Positions 37,731 through 47,681 are shown, numbered from the stretch's first letter. The stretch is 64,000 nucleotides of DNA from Paramesorhizobium deserti (GCF_001558695.1 NZ_LNTU01000012.1:310001-374000); one strand, 5' to 3'. Numbers and translations are program-made. Notes: generated by a model from the sequence alone, not told the origin.

Positions 37731-37753
37731 ATCCTCGGGCTTGACCCGAGGAT
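37731..37753. repeat. REP-like palindrome with conserved flank
   Basis: ATCCTCGGG, CTTGA, CCCGAGGAT, followed by CCATTCCAGAACATCGCC. The flank to about 37845 closely matches the one after 51014. Confidence 0.8.
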
Positions 37754-37881
37754 CCATTCCAGAACATCGCCACTCCACCAGCGGACGGGTATCAAGGCCA
37801 TCATTATCTAAAGCAATCCGATTCCATCAAAACAGGAACTGTTTTAGGCGGATGGTTGCGATTGAAATATCGAGGTAATCC

Positions 37882-38091
37882 ATGGACGAGATGGCAGGCT
37901 ATCTGGCTGTTCTTGCCGACAGTGATCTGTTCGGGACAATGGCGCTGATATCGCTGGCCGTCGCCCTGATGGGTCTTTCGAGGGCCGCACGGGGCTCTCG
38001 CGCATATCAACTGGCCGCCTTTGCCTGCCTTCTCTTCATGCCGGTCTTGTACGGAGTGGGCATATACATCCTGAACCTGCCGCCGGCATAA
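37882..38091 (+). CDS. Small membrane protein, 69 residues
   Basis: MDEMAGYLAVLADSDLFGTM... has two probable membrane helices (about residues 17-33 and 45-65) joined by a basic loop (SRAARGSRAY). CGAGGT lies 8 bases before the ATG, a moderate Shine-Dalgarno. No family is recognised. It stands alone between a repeat-rich region and a convergent hypothetical gene. Confidence 0.5.
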   Translation: MDEMAGYLAVLADSDLFGTMALISLAVALMGLSRAARGSRAYQLAAFACLLFMPVLYGVGIYILNLPPA

Positions 38092-38181
38092 CGTTCAGGG
38101 CGGGCGCGATAATCAATCCTCAGCCGGCCAGTCAGCCAGCAGGGTGATACCAAATTTTTCCGGGAAGCCTTCCTGAGGCGG

Positions 38182-38703
38182 TCAATGTGGCCGATCAGGT
38201 AATGCGTGGCCGTTGACGATCGTTTCACGTCCGATTGTAACGGGCGGCAATACGCATCGTCCGCCTGGCGCGCGGATGCGGCTGCATGCCGCTCTGGGCA
38301 GCGTCAATCCCATGGCCCTGACCAGCGCCGCGGCGACAGAATTGCTGTTGCGGCGCAGGAGCGAGTAGCGTAGTTCCATGCACTCGATCGCGCGTGCGGC
38401 GGCTAGTGCGTCGGCCCAGCGCTCCTCGCTTTCTCCCGCATTTCCCTCGAACAGAGTGAGAAAACGGGAGGACGGGCGGATGTGGAATTCCGGGAAATAG
38501 AGGGGATCGCGTCTCGAATAATCGGTTTCGACGACCGTCAGCGGCCCGTGGAGCGCCTGGTAATTGTAGGTGCCGTCCGCCTTGCGCGCGCCGCCATTGA
38601 GCTCGCGCACGGGTTCTCCGGCCTCGTTCACGAGCGCCAGGAAATTGTGAAAGGGTATGCTCGCGAAAAAGCGGATCGGCCATGAACCGAAAACGATCTT
38701 CAA
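38182..38703 (-). CDS. Hypothetical protein with a TTG start, 173 residues
   Basis: The frame reads MKIVFGSWPIRFFASIPFHN... from a TTG at 38703. AAGGAGA lies about 10 bases upstream, and there is no suitable ATG near the start of the coding-like region. In-frame sequence further upstream to 39975 is antisense to the SLC13 gene and is not part of it. The product is soluble and shows phrases such as ARKADGTYNYQALHGPLTVVETDYSRRDPLYFPEFH. I do not recognise the family. Confidence 0.55.
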   Translation of the reverse strand: MKIVFGSWPIRFFASIPFHNFLALVNEAGEPVRELNGGARKADGTYNYQALHGPLTVVETDYSRRDPLYFPEFHIRPSSRFLTLFEGNAGESEERWADALAAARAIECMELRYSLLRRNSNSVAAALVRAMGLTLPRAACSRIRAPGGRCVLPPVTIGRETIVNGHALPDRPH

Positions 38704-38916
38704 TGCTTGCGGTCTCCTTGTCTCAAAACCGAGATTCCCGGAAAAATGAAGACTTAAGCAGGATAACTTACAGCATTCTTGCCTGTGTTCCAAAGCATCG
38801 GTAGCGCCCTCCGCCCCGCCCTCTCCCTTCAAGCAACTTTGAACCTGCTTTCTTTGCACGGGGCCGGATGGTAATTGGGACGAGTCGCGTGTTTCAGCCG
38901 GAGTGAAGACGGCCCC

Positions 38917-40002
38917 ATGACAAACCAGCAGATATTGGCGATCATTGTCATCGTGCTGATGATGGCGGCATTCATCTGGGGGCGATTCCGTTACGATGTC
39001 GTGGCCGCGTGTTCGCTTCTCGTCGCGGTCGCCGTAGGCGTAGTGCCCTTCGACGCCGCCTTCCAGGGGTTCAGCGACGAAATCGTCATCATCGTTGCGA
39101 GCGCGCTTATCGTCAGTGCCGGCGTGGCGCGATCCGGGCTGATGGAAACGGTGGTCCAGCGCATGACGCCGAGACTGACCTCGGTGCGGGGGCAACTCGC
39201 GGTCCTGGTTATAACCGTCACCGTGCTGGCCGCCTTCGTCAAGAATATCGGCGCGCTGGCGATCATGATCCCCATTGCCTTCCAGTTCGCCCGACGCTCC
39301 AATGTCTCGCCATCCGTATTCCTGATGCCGATGGCCTTCGGCTCGCTGCTCGGCGGCCTGATGACCCAGATCGGCACCTCGCCCAACATCGTCGTCTCTC
39401 GCATCCGCGCCGAGATGACCGGCGAGAGCTTCACGATGTTCGATTTCACGCCGGTCGGCGCCACGCTCGCCGCCGTCGGCATCGTCTTTCTCGTGCTGTT
39501 CTACTGGCTCGTTCCGCCCCGCACGCGCGAGACGGCCTCGATGGACGAGGCGATCGAGATCAAGAACTATGTCTCGGAGGCGACCGTCTCGAAGGATTCC
39601 TCCGCTCTCGGCAAGACGGTGGGCCAGCTCGTGAAATCCGCCGAGGGCGACGCCATGGTGACCTCGATCGTGCGCGGCGACCGCCACATGCCGCCGCTGC
39701 CCGACGCCCTCCTGCGAGAAGGTGACGTTCTCCTGATCGAAGGCGATCCGAAGGCGCTCGACCAGATCATCACCCAGGGCAAGCTGGTCCTTTCGGCCGA
39801 GCGCAAGCCTTCCGCCGACGAGCGTTCGGCCGAGATCGACGCCATCGAGGCGGTGATCGTCGACGGTTCGCCGCTCGTCGGCCTTTCCGCCAGGCAATTG
39901 GCGCTGTTCGACCGCTATGACGTCAATCTTCTCGCCGTCAGCCGTCAGGGCGAGCGCATCAAGGAGCCGGCGCATTGCATATCGGAGTTCAATTCATGTT
40001 GA
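38917..40002 (+). pseudogene. SLC13-type anion permease, 3'-truncated
   Basis: From the ATG at 38917 (MTNQQILAIIVIVLMMAAF) the frame encodes the first half of an SLC13/ArsB-like permease: about six membrane segments, including KNIGALAIMIPIAFQ and MTQIGTSPNIVVSR, then a complete TrkA-C (RCK-C) domain (about residues 205-295) and the start of a second one (LVGLSARQLALFDRYDVNLLAVSRQGERIKE). It stops after 361 residues at AHCISEFNSC, where relatives have a second TrkA-C domain and a second membrane half (near 590 residues). The last codons are the upstream region of the omp gene, so a deletion joined the two. It may still be translated, but is probably not functional. Confidence 0.7.
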
Positions 40003-40634
40003 GGCGCAACCTTCATCTCGCCGCCCTCGCCGGGCTTGCAGCCACCCTCGCCGCACCGGCGGCATTCGCAGCCGATCTGGGAGCCGGCGACTACTATTCC
40101 GATCCGGCCCCGCTCGACATGCCGCAGGACTGGGCCGGCAATTATGTCGGCGCCCAGATCGGCGCATCCTCCTCGCAATTCCCGAGCCCGTTCTCCAACC
40201 GCACCGGCGCGCTCGGCGGCGTCGTCGCGGGCAAGAATTTCCAGAACGGCAAGTTCGTCTACGGCGGTGAGGTCGAGGCCAATTTCTCGGAAGCCGAACA
40301 TCGCCTGGGACGCGGCGGCACCCTGCAGCAGTCCTGGACCGGCGCCGCCAAGGCGCGCGCCGGCGTCGCGATGGACAAGACGCTCGTCTATGGCACGTTC
40401 GGCTACGGCGTCACCAAGTTCAAGCCGAAGGGCACCGTCACCTCGGGCAGCGATTGGGAGGGCGGCGTCCTCCTCGGCGCCGGCATCGAACAGAAGCTCT
40501 CCGGTCCGCTCTCGCTCAAGGCCGAATATGACTACATGCGTTTCGGCGACGTGAAGACGGAGGTCGCGGGCCGCAGCCAGCGCGACAATCTGAAAAATCA
40601 CGCGATCAAGGCAGGCGTCAATTACAGGTTCTGA
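39996..40634 (+). CDS. Outer-membrane beta-barrel protein, Omp25/Omp31 family
   Basis: A 212-residue protein from the ATG at 39996 (MLRRNLHLAALAGLAATLAA), with GGAG 10 bases upstream. The signal peptide is probably cut at FAADLGAG. An eight-stranded barrel follows: WAGNYVGAQIGASSSQF, FVYGGEVEANFSEAE, AAKARAGVAMDKTLVYGTFGYG, LSLKAEYDYMRFGDV. It ends ...IKAGVNYRF with the terminal aromatic needed for barrel assembly. The first codons overlap the truncated SLC13 frame. Its native promoter may have been lost in the same event. A terminator follows at 40665. Confidence 0.9.
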   Translation: MLRRNLHLAALAGLAATLAAPAAFAADLGAGDYYSDPAPLDMPQDWAGNYVGAQIGASSSQFPSPFSNRTGALGGVVAGKNFQNGKFVYGGEVEANFSEAEHRLGRGGTLQQSWTGAAKARAGVAMDKTLVYGTFGYGVTKFKPKGTVTSGSDWEGGVLLGAGIEQKLSGPLSLKAEYDYMRFGDVKTEVAGRSQRDNLKNHAIKAGVNYRF

Positions 40635-40664
40635 CGCCTTCCGCCATTTCCTGTCGGCAAAGAG

Positions 40665-40690
40665 AAAAGCCGCCTTTCGGGGCGGCTTTT
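40665..40690 (+). terminator. Rho-independent terminator of the omp gene
   Basis: AAAAGCCGCC, a short TTTCGG loop, GGCGGCTTTT, 31 bases after the omp stop. Confidence 0.85.
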
Positions 40691-40714
40691 CCATGGGGAG
40701 GAGGAAAGAAAGAA

Positions 40715-40760
40715 GAGACCCGGTTATCCGGGGCTAGCGGGCTTGGGAGCACCGGGTCTC
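40715..40760. repeat. Inverted repeat in the omp-dipeptidase gap
   Basis: GAGACCCGGT (40715-40724) and ACCGGGTCTC (40751-40760) are exact 10-base complements around 26 bases that themselves contain CCGGGGCTAGC. It is preceded by the purine-rich GGGGAGGAGGAAAGAAAG. Otherwise nothing is seen from 40690 to 41027. Confidence 0.5.
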
Positions 40761-41027
40761 AAGGCTGGGTGGGTTGCCAGCAGAAGTATCGTGCACCAGA
40801 ATTCGGCCAAGCGAAACCCCAATTAAATGGAGCCTATATATTATTATACTTATCCACATCTATCGATGAAAAGTATTGCAAAATCATAGAGTCAAGCCGC
40901 AGCGTCTATACTTAGAACCTCTGCTGAACGCGAATTTTCTTGTATGAAGAAGGCGACTCGTCACAGCTTCTCGTCTAAATTCTTCTCCACACCGCTTCCC
41001 GCCACTCCATCAACCGAGGATCATGCG

Positions 41028-42083
41028 ATGCAAGCCGTTTTCGACGGTCACAATGATGTGCTTTTGAGATTGTGGAGGAATGCCCGCAGAGGCTCCGATC
41101 CCGCGCGGGAATTCATCGACGGCACCGACCGCGGCCATCTCGACCTGCCGCGCGCGAAGAAGGGCGGCGTCATCGGCGGGCTCTGCGCCATCTATATCCC
41201 ATCCGAACAGGGGCTCTCCCTGAAAGCGCCCGATGCGAACGGCCATTATGAGACGCCGCTTTCCGCGCCGCTCGAGCGTCCCCGCTCCCTCGACATAGCG
41301 CTGGAACTCGCGGCAATCGCCCATAAGGTCGAGCGCGCCGGCGGCTGGAGCCTGTGCCGCACAGGCGCCGATATCGACAATGCAATCGCGCAGAACCGCT
41401 TCGCCGCCGTGCTGCACATGGAGGGCTGCGAGGCGATCGACAAGGATCTGTCGGCGCTCGAAGTCTTCTATGCCGCGGGTCTGCGCTCGCTCGGCCCCGT
41501 CTGGAGCCGCAACAACATCTTCGGCCACGGCGTGCCCTTCTCCTACCCGATGAGCCCCGACACCGGGCCGGGACTGACAGATGCCGGCCGCGAGCTCGTC
41601 AAGGCCTGCAACGGCCTCGGCATCCTGATCGACCTTGCCCATATGACCGAAAAGGGCTTCTGGGACGTGGCGAAGCTGAGCGATCAGCCGCTCATCGCCA
41701 GCCATTCCAATGTCCATGCGCTGACGCCCGTCGCCCGCAACCTCACCGATCGCCAGCTCGATGCGATCCGGGAAAGCAAGGGCCTCGCCGGTCTCAACTA
41801 TGCCGTCACCATGCTGCGCGCCGACGGCCGCGAAAACGCCGACACGCCTGTTGAGGACATGGTCCGCCACATCGACTACATGGTTTCCCGCGTCGGCATC
41901 GATTGCGTGGCGCTTGGCTCGGATTTCGATGGTGCCCTGATCCCCAGGGAGATCGGCGATGCCGCAGGCACGCAAAACCTGATTGTGGCCTTGCGCAGGG
42001 CCGGATATGGTGAAGACGACCTCGCTAAAATATGCCGCGAGAACTGGCTTAGGGTCCTGCGCTCCGCCTGGCACGAAGCATGA
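41028..42083 (+). CDS. Membrane dipeptidase (peptidase family M19)
   Basis: A 351-residue zinc dipeptidase from the ATG at 41028 (MQAVFDGHNDVLLRLWRN). The His-x-Asp zinc pair is in DGHNDVLLR, the bridging Glu in VLHMEGCEAI, further His ligands in IDLAHMT and IASHSNVHAL, and the end motif is VALGSDFDG. GAGGA lies upstream. The in-frame start at 40944 is not supported. It precedes the dpp transporter on the same strand (97-base gap), suggesting uptake and hydrolysis of dipeptides. Confidence 0.93.
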   Translation: MQAVFDGHNDVLLRLWRNARRGSDPAREFIDGTDRGHLDLPRAKKGGVIGGLCAIYIPSEQGLSLKAPDANGHYETPLSAPLERPRSLDIALELAAIAHKVERAGGWSLCRTGADIDNAIAQNRFAAVLHMEGCEAIDKDLSALEVFYAAGLRSLGPVWSRNNIFGHGVPFSYPMSPDTGPGLTDAGRELVKACNGLGILIDLAHMTEKGFWDVAKLSDQPLIASHSNVHALTPVARNLTDRQLDAIRESKGLAGLNYAVTMLRADGRENADTPVEDMVRHIDYMVSRVGIDCVALGSDFDGALIPREIGDAAGTQNLIVALRRAGYGEDDLAKICRENWLRVLRSAWHEA

Positions 42084-42091
42084 TCGCCGAT

Positions 42092-42128
42092 AAAGTTGCA
42101 GACTTTTCGGATAAGATCATGCGATTGA
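42092..42128 (+). repeat. Short dispersed repeat, copy 1
   Basis: The 37 bases carry AAAGTTGCAGACTT and TAAGATCATGCG. The same blocks in the same order occur on the minus strand at 57524-57560. It lies 53 bases before the binding-protein gene. Confidence 0.5.
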
Positions 42129-42180
42129 AAGACTATCCGCAGGCTGACGCGCGCCGGACTGATGTTAAATAAAGGGAACG

Positions 42181-43794
42181 ATGAGAATGATGATGAATTT
42201 CGGACGGTTTCGCATTCTGGCCGCGGGCGCGGCGATCTCCGCAATCATGATGGCCACGGGGCCCGCCTGGACCGCGACGCCACAGGACACGCTGGTGATT
42301 GCATGGGCGTTCGACGACATCATCACGCTCGACCCGGCCGAATCCTTCGAACTCAGCACCGGCGAGATCCTCGGCAATGGCTATGACCGGCTGGTCCGTC
42401 TCGACATCAACGATACGTCGAAAGTCGTCAACGACATTGCCGAAAGCTGGACCGTTTCCGACGACGGCCTGACCTATACGTTCAAGATCAAGCCGGATCT
42501 CAAATTCGCCTCCGGCAATCCGGTCACGGCCGAGGACGTGGCCTTCTCCATCCAGCGCGCGGTAAAGCTCGACAAGAGCCCGGCCTTCATCCTCACCCAG
42601 TTCGGCCTTACCCCGGATAATGTGGACGAGAAGGCCAAGGCTACCGATCCCGCCACCTTCGTGCTCACCGTCGACCAGTCCTATGCGCCAAGCTTCGTCA
42701 TCAACTGCCTGACGGCCGACGTCGGCTCGGTGGTGGACAAGAAGCTGGTGATGGAGAACGTCGTCGACAATGACTACGGCAATGCATGGCTGAAGACCCA
42801 TTATGCCGGCTCCGGCCCGATGAAGATCCGCGACTGGCGCGCCAACGAAATCCTCGTCCTGGAGCGCAATGACAGTTATTACGACGACAAGGCAAAGCTC
42901 ACCCGCGTCATCTACCGCCACGTCAAGGAAAGCGCGACACAGCGCCTGCTGCTCGAAAAGGGCGACGTCGACGTGGCCCGCAACCTCAATCCCGGCGACA
43001 TGGAAGCCGTGTCGAAGGAAGAGGGTATGTCGCTGACCAGCAAACCGAAGGGCACCATCTACTATTTCGGCCTGAACCAGAAGAATGAGACGCTGGCCAA
43101 GCCGGAGGTGCGCGAGGCGCTGAAATATCTCATCGATTACGACGCGATCGGCGCCACCCTCATCAAGGGCCTGGGTGAAATCCACCAGACCTTCCTTCCC
43201 AAGGGCATGCTCGGTGAGCTCGACGAAAAGCCGTATAACCTCGATGTCGACAAGGCCAAGGAGCTCCTGGAAAAGGCCGGCCTCAAGGACGGCTTCTCCG
43301 TCACCGCCGATATCCGCAGCATTCAGCCCGATTCCGGCATCGCGGAATCCGTCCAGCAGACCTTCGCCAAGGCCGGCGTCAAGCTGGAGATCATCCAGGG
43401 CGACGGCAAGCAGACCCTGACCAAATATCGCGCCCGCAACCACGATATCTATTATGGCCAGTGGGGTGTCGATTATTGGGATCCGCACAGCAACGCCGAT
43501 ACGTTCTCGTCCAACCCTGACAACAGCGACGACGCCTCGTCGAAGACGCTCGCCTGGCGCAATTCCTGGGAAATTCCTGAGTTGACCAAGGAGACCAAGG
43601 AAGCAGTGCTCGAACGCGATACCGAAAAACGCGCCGAAATGTATCGCGACCTCCAGAAGAAGGTCCTCGACACCGGCCCCTTCATCCTGCTCTACCAGCA
43701 GACCGAAGTGGCCGGCGTGCGCGACAATGTGGTGGATTACAAGCTCGGCCCATCCTTCTCCACCAATTACGTGTTCAACGTTTCGAAGAAATAG
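42181..43794 (+). CDS. dppA: Peptide ABC transporter substrate-binding protein (DppA/OppA, family 5)
   Basis: A 537-residue periplasmic binding protein with a signal peptide (MRMMMNFGRFRILAAGAAIS...AWTATPQ). Family 5 features are DTLVIAWAFDDIITLDPAESFE, ESWTVSDDGLTYTFKIKPDLKFASGNPVTAEDV and REALKYLIDYDAIGATLIKG. It probably binds di- or oligopeptides and feeds DppBCDF, encoded downstream. A MITE-like element of about 250 bp separates it from dppB, so the binding protein may be expressed at a higher level than the permeases. Confidence 0.9.
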   Translation: MRMMMNFGRFRILAAGAAISAIMMATGPAWTATPQDTLVIAWAFDDIITLDPAESFELSTGEILGNGYDRLVRLDINDTSKVVNDIAESWTVSDDGLTYTFKIKPDLKFASGNPVTAEDVAFSIQRAVKLDKSPAFILTQFGLTPDNVDEKAKATDPATFVLTVDQSYAPSFVINCLTADVGSVVDKKLVMENVVDNDYGNAWLKTHYAGSGPMKIRDWRANEILVLERNDSYYDDKAKLTRVIYRHVKESATQRLLLEKGDVDVARNLNPGDMEAVSKEEGMSLTSKPKGTIYYFGLNQKNETLAKPEVREALKYLIDYDAIGATLIKGLGEIHQTFLPKGMLGELDEKPYNLDVDKAKELLEKAGLKDGFSVTADIRSIQPDSGIAESVQQTFAKAGVKLEIIQGDGKQTLTKYRARNHDIYYGQWGVDYWDPHSNADTFSSNPDNSDDASSKTLAWRNSWEIPELTKETKEAVLERDTEKRAEMYRDLQKKVLDTGPFILLYQQTEVAGVRDNVVDYKLGPSFSTNYVFNVSKK

Positions 43795-43819
43795 GCGGCC
43801 AGCAGGCTGGTGCTCTATG

Positions 43820-44066
43820 ACACCCCCCTCTGGCCTGCCGGCCATCTCCCCCACAAGGGGGGAGATTATGTCTTCCTAGGCGTTTTGCGCCAATCGCCAA
43901 CGTTGCAGAATGAAGGCGGAGGGTGCTGTCAGCCAATCTCCCCCCTTGTGGGGGGTGAGGAGCATTCGGCCGAAGGCCGAGGAAAAGCCAACGATTTGGC
44001 TTTTTCAGCAACGAACGCGCGGAGCCATAGCGAAGCGCCGCAACCCGGCAGGGCAGAGGGGGGTGT
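43820..44066. mobile_element. MITE-like palindromic element between dppA and dppB
   Basis: The left end reads ACACCCCCCTCTGGCCTGCC. The reverse complement of the right end begins ACACCCCCCTCTGCCCTGCC. The inner part shares GCCAATCGC, TTGCAGAA and GTCAGCCAATCTCCCCCC with the copy at 18568-18728. The right arm is split by about 85 extra bases containing a second hairpin (AAAAGCCA...TTGGCTTTTT). No coding sequence is present. Confidence 0.7.
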
Positions 44067-44105
44067 TGTCCCGCCATTATTTCCGTCAAAAGCGGCACCC
44101 ATCTC

Positions 44106-45167
44106 ATGACAACACTCAGCATGACGCCAACAGCCCGGCATTCCCCCGCCAGCCGACTGGCCATGTCGATCGGCACATTCCTGGTGATCGTGGCCACCAC
44201 CTATCTCGGCCTTCTCGCCGTGACCTTCTTCATCGGCCGCGTCATTCCGATCGATCCGGTTCTCGCCATCGTCGGCGATCGGGCGCCGGCAAGCACTATC
44301 GAGCGCGCGCGCCAGGAGCTGGGGTTGAACGAACCGCTCTATGTGCAGTTCTATATCTATGTCTCGAAGGTGCTGCACGGCGATTTCGGCACGTCGGTGC
44401 TGACCACCAATCCCGTCATGACCGATATCCGCCGCGTCTTTCCCGCTACGATGGAGCTGGCGACGCTCGGCACGCTCATCGGCTCGCTGATCGGGGTTCC
44501 GCTCGGCGTGCTCGCCGCCGTCCGGCGCGGCAGCTTCATCGACCAGACGGTCCGCGTCATCGGCCTCTTCGGCTATTCGGTGCCGATCTTCTGGCTGGGC
44601 ATGATGGCGCTTCTGGTCTTCTATGCCCGTCTCGGCTGGACGGCGGGACCGGGGCGCATCGATGTCGTTTTCGAGTACACCTTCACGCCGATCACCGGCT
44701 TCTACATCATCGATGCCATCATTCAGCGCCAATGGGATGCGCTGCGCGATATCCTCGCCCATATCGTGCTGCCGGCCTGCCTGCTCGGCTATTATTCGCT
44801 CGCCTATATCAGCCGCATGACCCGCTCCTTCATGCTGAACGAGCTGGAGCAGGAATATATCGTCGCCGCGCGCGCCAAGGGCCTGTCGGAGCGGCGCATC
44901 ATCTGGGGCCATGCCTTGCGCAATGCCGCCGTGCCGCTGGTGACCGTGATCGCGCTTTCCTATGCGGGCCTGCTGGAAGGCTCGGTCCTGACCGAAACCG
45001 TCTTCGCCTGGCCGGGTCTTGGCCAATACATCACCAACTCGTTGCAGAACGCCGACATGAACGCCGTTCTCGGCGGCACCATCGTCATCGGCTCCGTCTT
45101 CATCGCCCTCAATCTCTTTTCCGATCTTCTCTATCGGACACTCGATCCCCGGACGCGCGCACGATGA
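44106..45167 (+). CDS. dppB: Peptide ABC transporter permease DppB
   Basis: A 353-residue permease with six membrane segments. It has the family N-terminus (LLAVTFFIGRVIPIDPVLAIVGD...RARQELGLNEPLYVQFYIYV) and the EAA-type loop YIVAARAKGLSERRIIWGHALRNAAVPL. It is longer than E. coli DppB because of an extended region before the last helices (PGRIDVVFEYTFTPITGFY). The stop overlaps dppC (ATGA). Confidence 0.93.
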   Translation: MTTLSMTPTARHSPASRLAMSIGTFLVIVATTYLGLLAVTFFIGRVIPIDPVLAIVGDRAPASTIERARQELGLNEPLYVQFYIYVSKVLHGDFGTSVLTTNPVMTDIRRVFPATMELATLGTLIGSLIGVPLGVLAAVRRGSFIDQTVRVIGLFGYSVPIFWLGMMALLVFYARLGWTAGPGRIDVVFEYTFTPITGFYIIDAIIQRQWDALRDILAHIVLPACLLGYYSLAYISRMTRSFMLNELEQEYIVAARAKGLSERRIIWGHALRNAAVPLVTVIALSYAGLLEGSVLTETVFAWPGLGQYITNSLQNADMNAVLGGTIVIGSVFIALNLFSDLLYRTLDPRTRAR

Positions 45168-46093
45168 GCGATATTGCAAACACAACCCGGCAGAGCCGCC
45201 GCGAATGGCTCCTCTCCGACCGGCCGCAATCGCGCATGCAGGCGCGGCTCGGCCGTTTCTATGTGACCTGGCGGCGTTTCACCGCCAACAGGCTCGCCGT
45301 CATCGGCCTTCTCATCATCCTGGGGCTCATCTTCGTCGCCGCCTTCGCGGACCTGCTAGCGCCACATTCGCCCACCGTCGGCGACCTGCGCACCACGCGG
45401 CTCCTGCCGCCCGGCGGCGAATTTCTGCTCGGTACCGACGACCAGGGCCGCGATATCCTCTCGCGGCTGATCTACGGCTCGCGGCTGACACTCTATGTTG
45501 TCCTGCTCGTCGCCATCATCGCCGCGCCCGTCGGCCTTCTGGTCGGTACCGTCGCCGGCTATGCCGGCGGATGGATCGATGCGGTGCTGATGCGCATCAC
45601 AGACATCTTTCTCGCCTTTCCCAAGCTCATCCTGGCGCTCGCCTTCGTCGCCGCGCTCGGGCCGGGCATCGAGAATGCCGTCATCGCCATCGCCATCACC
45701 TCCTGGCCGCCCTATGCCCGCATCGCCCGGGCCGAAACGCTGACGGTGCGCAATTCCGATTACATCGCCGCCGTGCAGCTGATGGGCGCCTCCCCTGCCC
45801 GCATCGTCATCCGCCACATCATGCCGCTCTGCCTCTCTTCACTCATCGTGCGCGTGACGCTCGACATGGCCGGCATCATCCTGACCGCCGCCGGCCTCGG
45901 CTTCCTCGGTCTCGGCGCGCAGCCGCCCCTGCCGGAATGGGGCGCGATGATCGCCTCCGGCCGCCGCTTCATCCTCGACCAATGGTGGGTCGCCGCCATG
46001 CCGGGACTCGCGATCCTCATCGTCAGCCTTGGCTTCAACCTGCTGGGCGACGGTCTGCGCGACGCGCTCGACCCCAGGGGGAGCGGCCAATGA
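45164..46093 (+). CDS. dppC: Peptide ABC transporter permease DppC
   Basis: A 309-residue permease from the ATG at 45164, overlapping the dppB stop by 4 bases. It starts MSDIANTTRQSRREWLLSDR, then has an OppC-type N-terminal helix (FTANRLAVIGLLIILGLIFV), GTDDQGRDILSRLIYGSRLTL, and the EAA loop RNSDYIAAVQLMGASPARIVIRHIMPL. It ends LGDGLRDALDPR as in the family. The stop overlaps dppD. Confidence 0.93.
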   Translation: MSDIANTTRQSRREWLLSDRPQSRMQARLGRFYVTWRRFTANRLAVIGLLIILGLIFVAAFADLLAPHSPTVGDLRTTRLLPPGGEFLLGTDDQGRDILSRLIYGSRLTLYVVLLVAIIAAPVGLLVGTVAGYAGGWIDAVLMRITDIFLAFPKLILALAFVAALGPGIENAVIAIAITSWPPYARIARAETLTVRNSDYIAAVQLMGASPARIVIRHIMPLCLSSLIVRVTLDMAGIILTAAGLGFLGLGAQPPLPEWGAMIASGRRFILDQWWVAAMPGLAILIVSLGFNLLGDGLRDALDPRGSGQ

Positions 46094-46916
46094 GCACGCT
46101 GCTGAATGTCGAGGATCTGCGCGTGCGTTTCCCCACCCGCACCGGTGTGGTCGAGGCGGTGCGCGGCGTCTCCTTCTCGCTCGGACGCGAACGTCTCGGC
46201 ATCGTGGGAGAGTCCGGTTCCGGCAAATCGCAGACGGGCCGCGCCATCATGGGGCTGACGCCGCATGCGGAAGTCACCGCCAAGCGTCTCGAATTCGACG
46301 GTATCGATCTCCTGAATGCCTCGCCACGCGAGCGCCGCCACTTGCGCGGCGGCCGCATCGCCATGGTGCTGCAGGACCCGAAATATTCGCTCAATCCTGT
46401 CATGACCATCGGCCGGCAGATCGTCGAGACGCTGCGCACGCATGAGGATGTCGGCCAAAATGAAGCGAAGCGGCGCACGCTCGAAATGCTGGAGGCGGTG
46501 CAGATCCGCGATCCAGAGCGCGTTTTCGGTCTTTATCCGCATGAGGTCTCCGGCGGCATGGGCCAGCGCGCCATGATCGCCATGATGCTGATCGCCGGAC
46601 CGGAACTGCTGATCGCGGACGAGCCGACCTCGGCGCTCGACGTCACGGTGCAGCTCGAAGTGATTGATATTCTCGATCGCCTGGTGGCGGAGCGCGGCAT
46701 GGGGCTGATCTTCATCAGCCACGATCTGCGCCTTGTCTCCTCCTTCTGCGACCGCGTCATCGTCATGTATGCGGGCCGCATCGTCGAGGAGATCGCAGCG
46801 AGCGACCTTGCCAATGCCAGGCATCCCTATACGCGCGGGCTGCTCGACTGCATGCCGAAGATCGGCGCCGACCGCCATCCCCTGCCCACCCTGCAGCGCC
46901 AGGCGGAGTGGTCGCG

Positions 46917-46920
<4 letters not shown>
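46090..46920 (+). CDS. dppD: Peptide ABC transporter ATP-binding protein DppD
   Basis: A 276-residue ATPase from the ATG at 46090, overlapping the dppC stop by 4 bases. Walker A GESGSGKSQ is near residues 40-48, followed by the Q-loop MVLQDPKYSLNP, signature VSGGMGQR, Walker B LLIADEPTSALD and switch His FISHDLRL. The C-terminal oligopeptide/dipeptide transporter extension (HPYTRGLLDCMPKI) is present but short. It pairs with DppF. Confidence 0.93.

Positions 46921-47681
<761 letters not shown>

Larger units (their letters stand above)
37474..37881. other. Gene-free stretch made mostly of repeat blocks
   Basis: No gene is seen. It holds the two REP-like palindromes and flanking blocks (AGCGGTTTTCC near 37565, CAAAACAGGAACTG near 37826) that recur at 50.8-51.1 kb and, in part, at 52454. 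Confidence 0.5.

Noticed and set aside
38704-39975. Upstream extension of the minus-strand frame at 38182 to a 597-codon ORF
   Set aside because: The extension is antisense to the SLC13 gene. The coding-like part and the Shine-Dalgarno support a TTG start at 38703.
43910-45163. Long upstream extension of the dppC frame across dppB
   Set aside because: dppC clearly starts at 45164 with an ATGA overlap; the extension is an out-of-frame reading of dppB and the repeat element.
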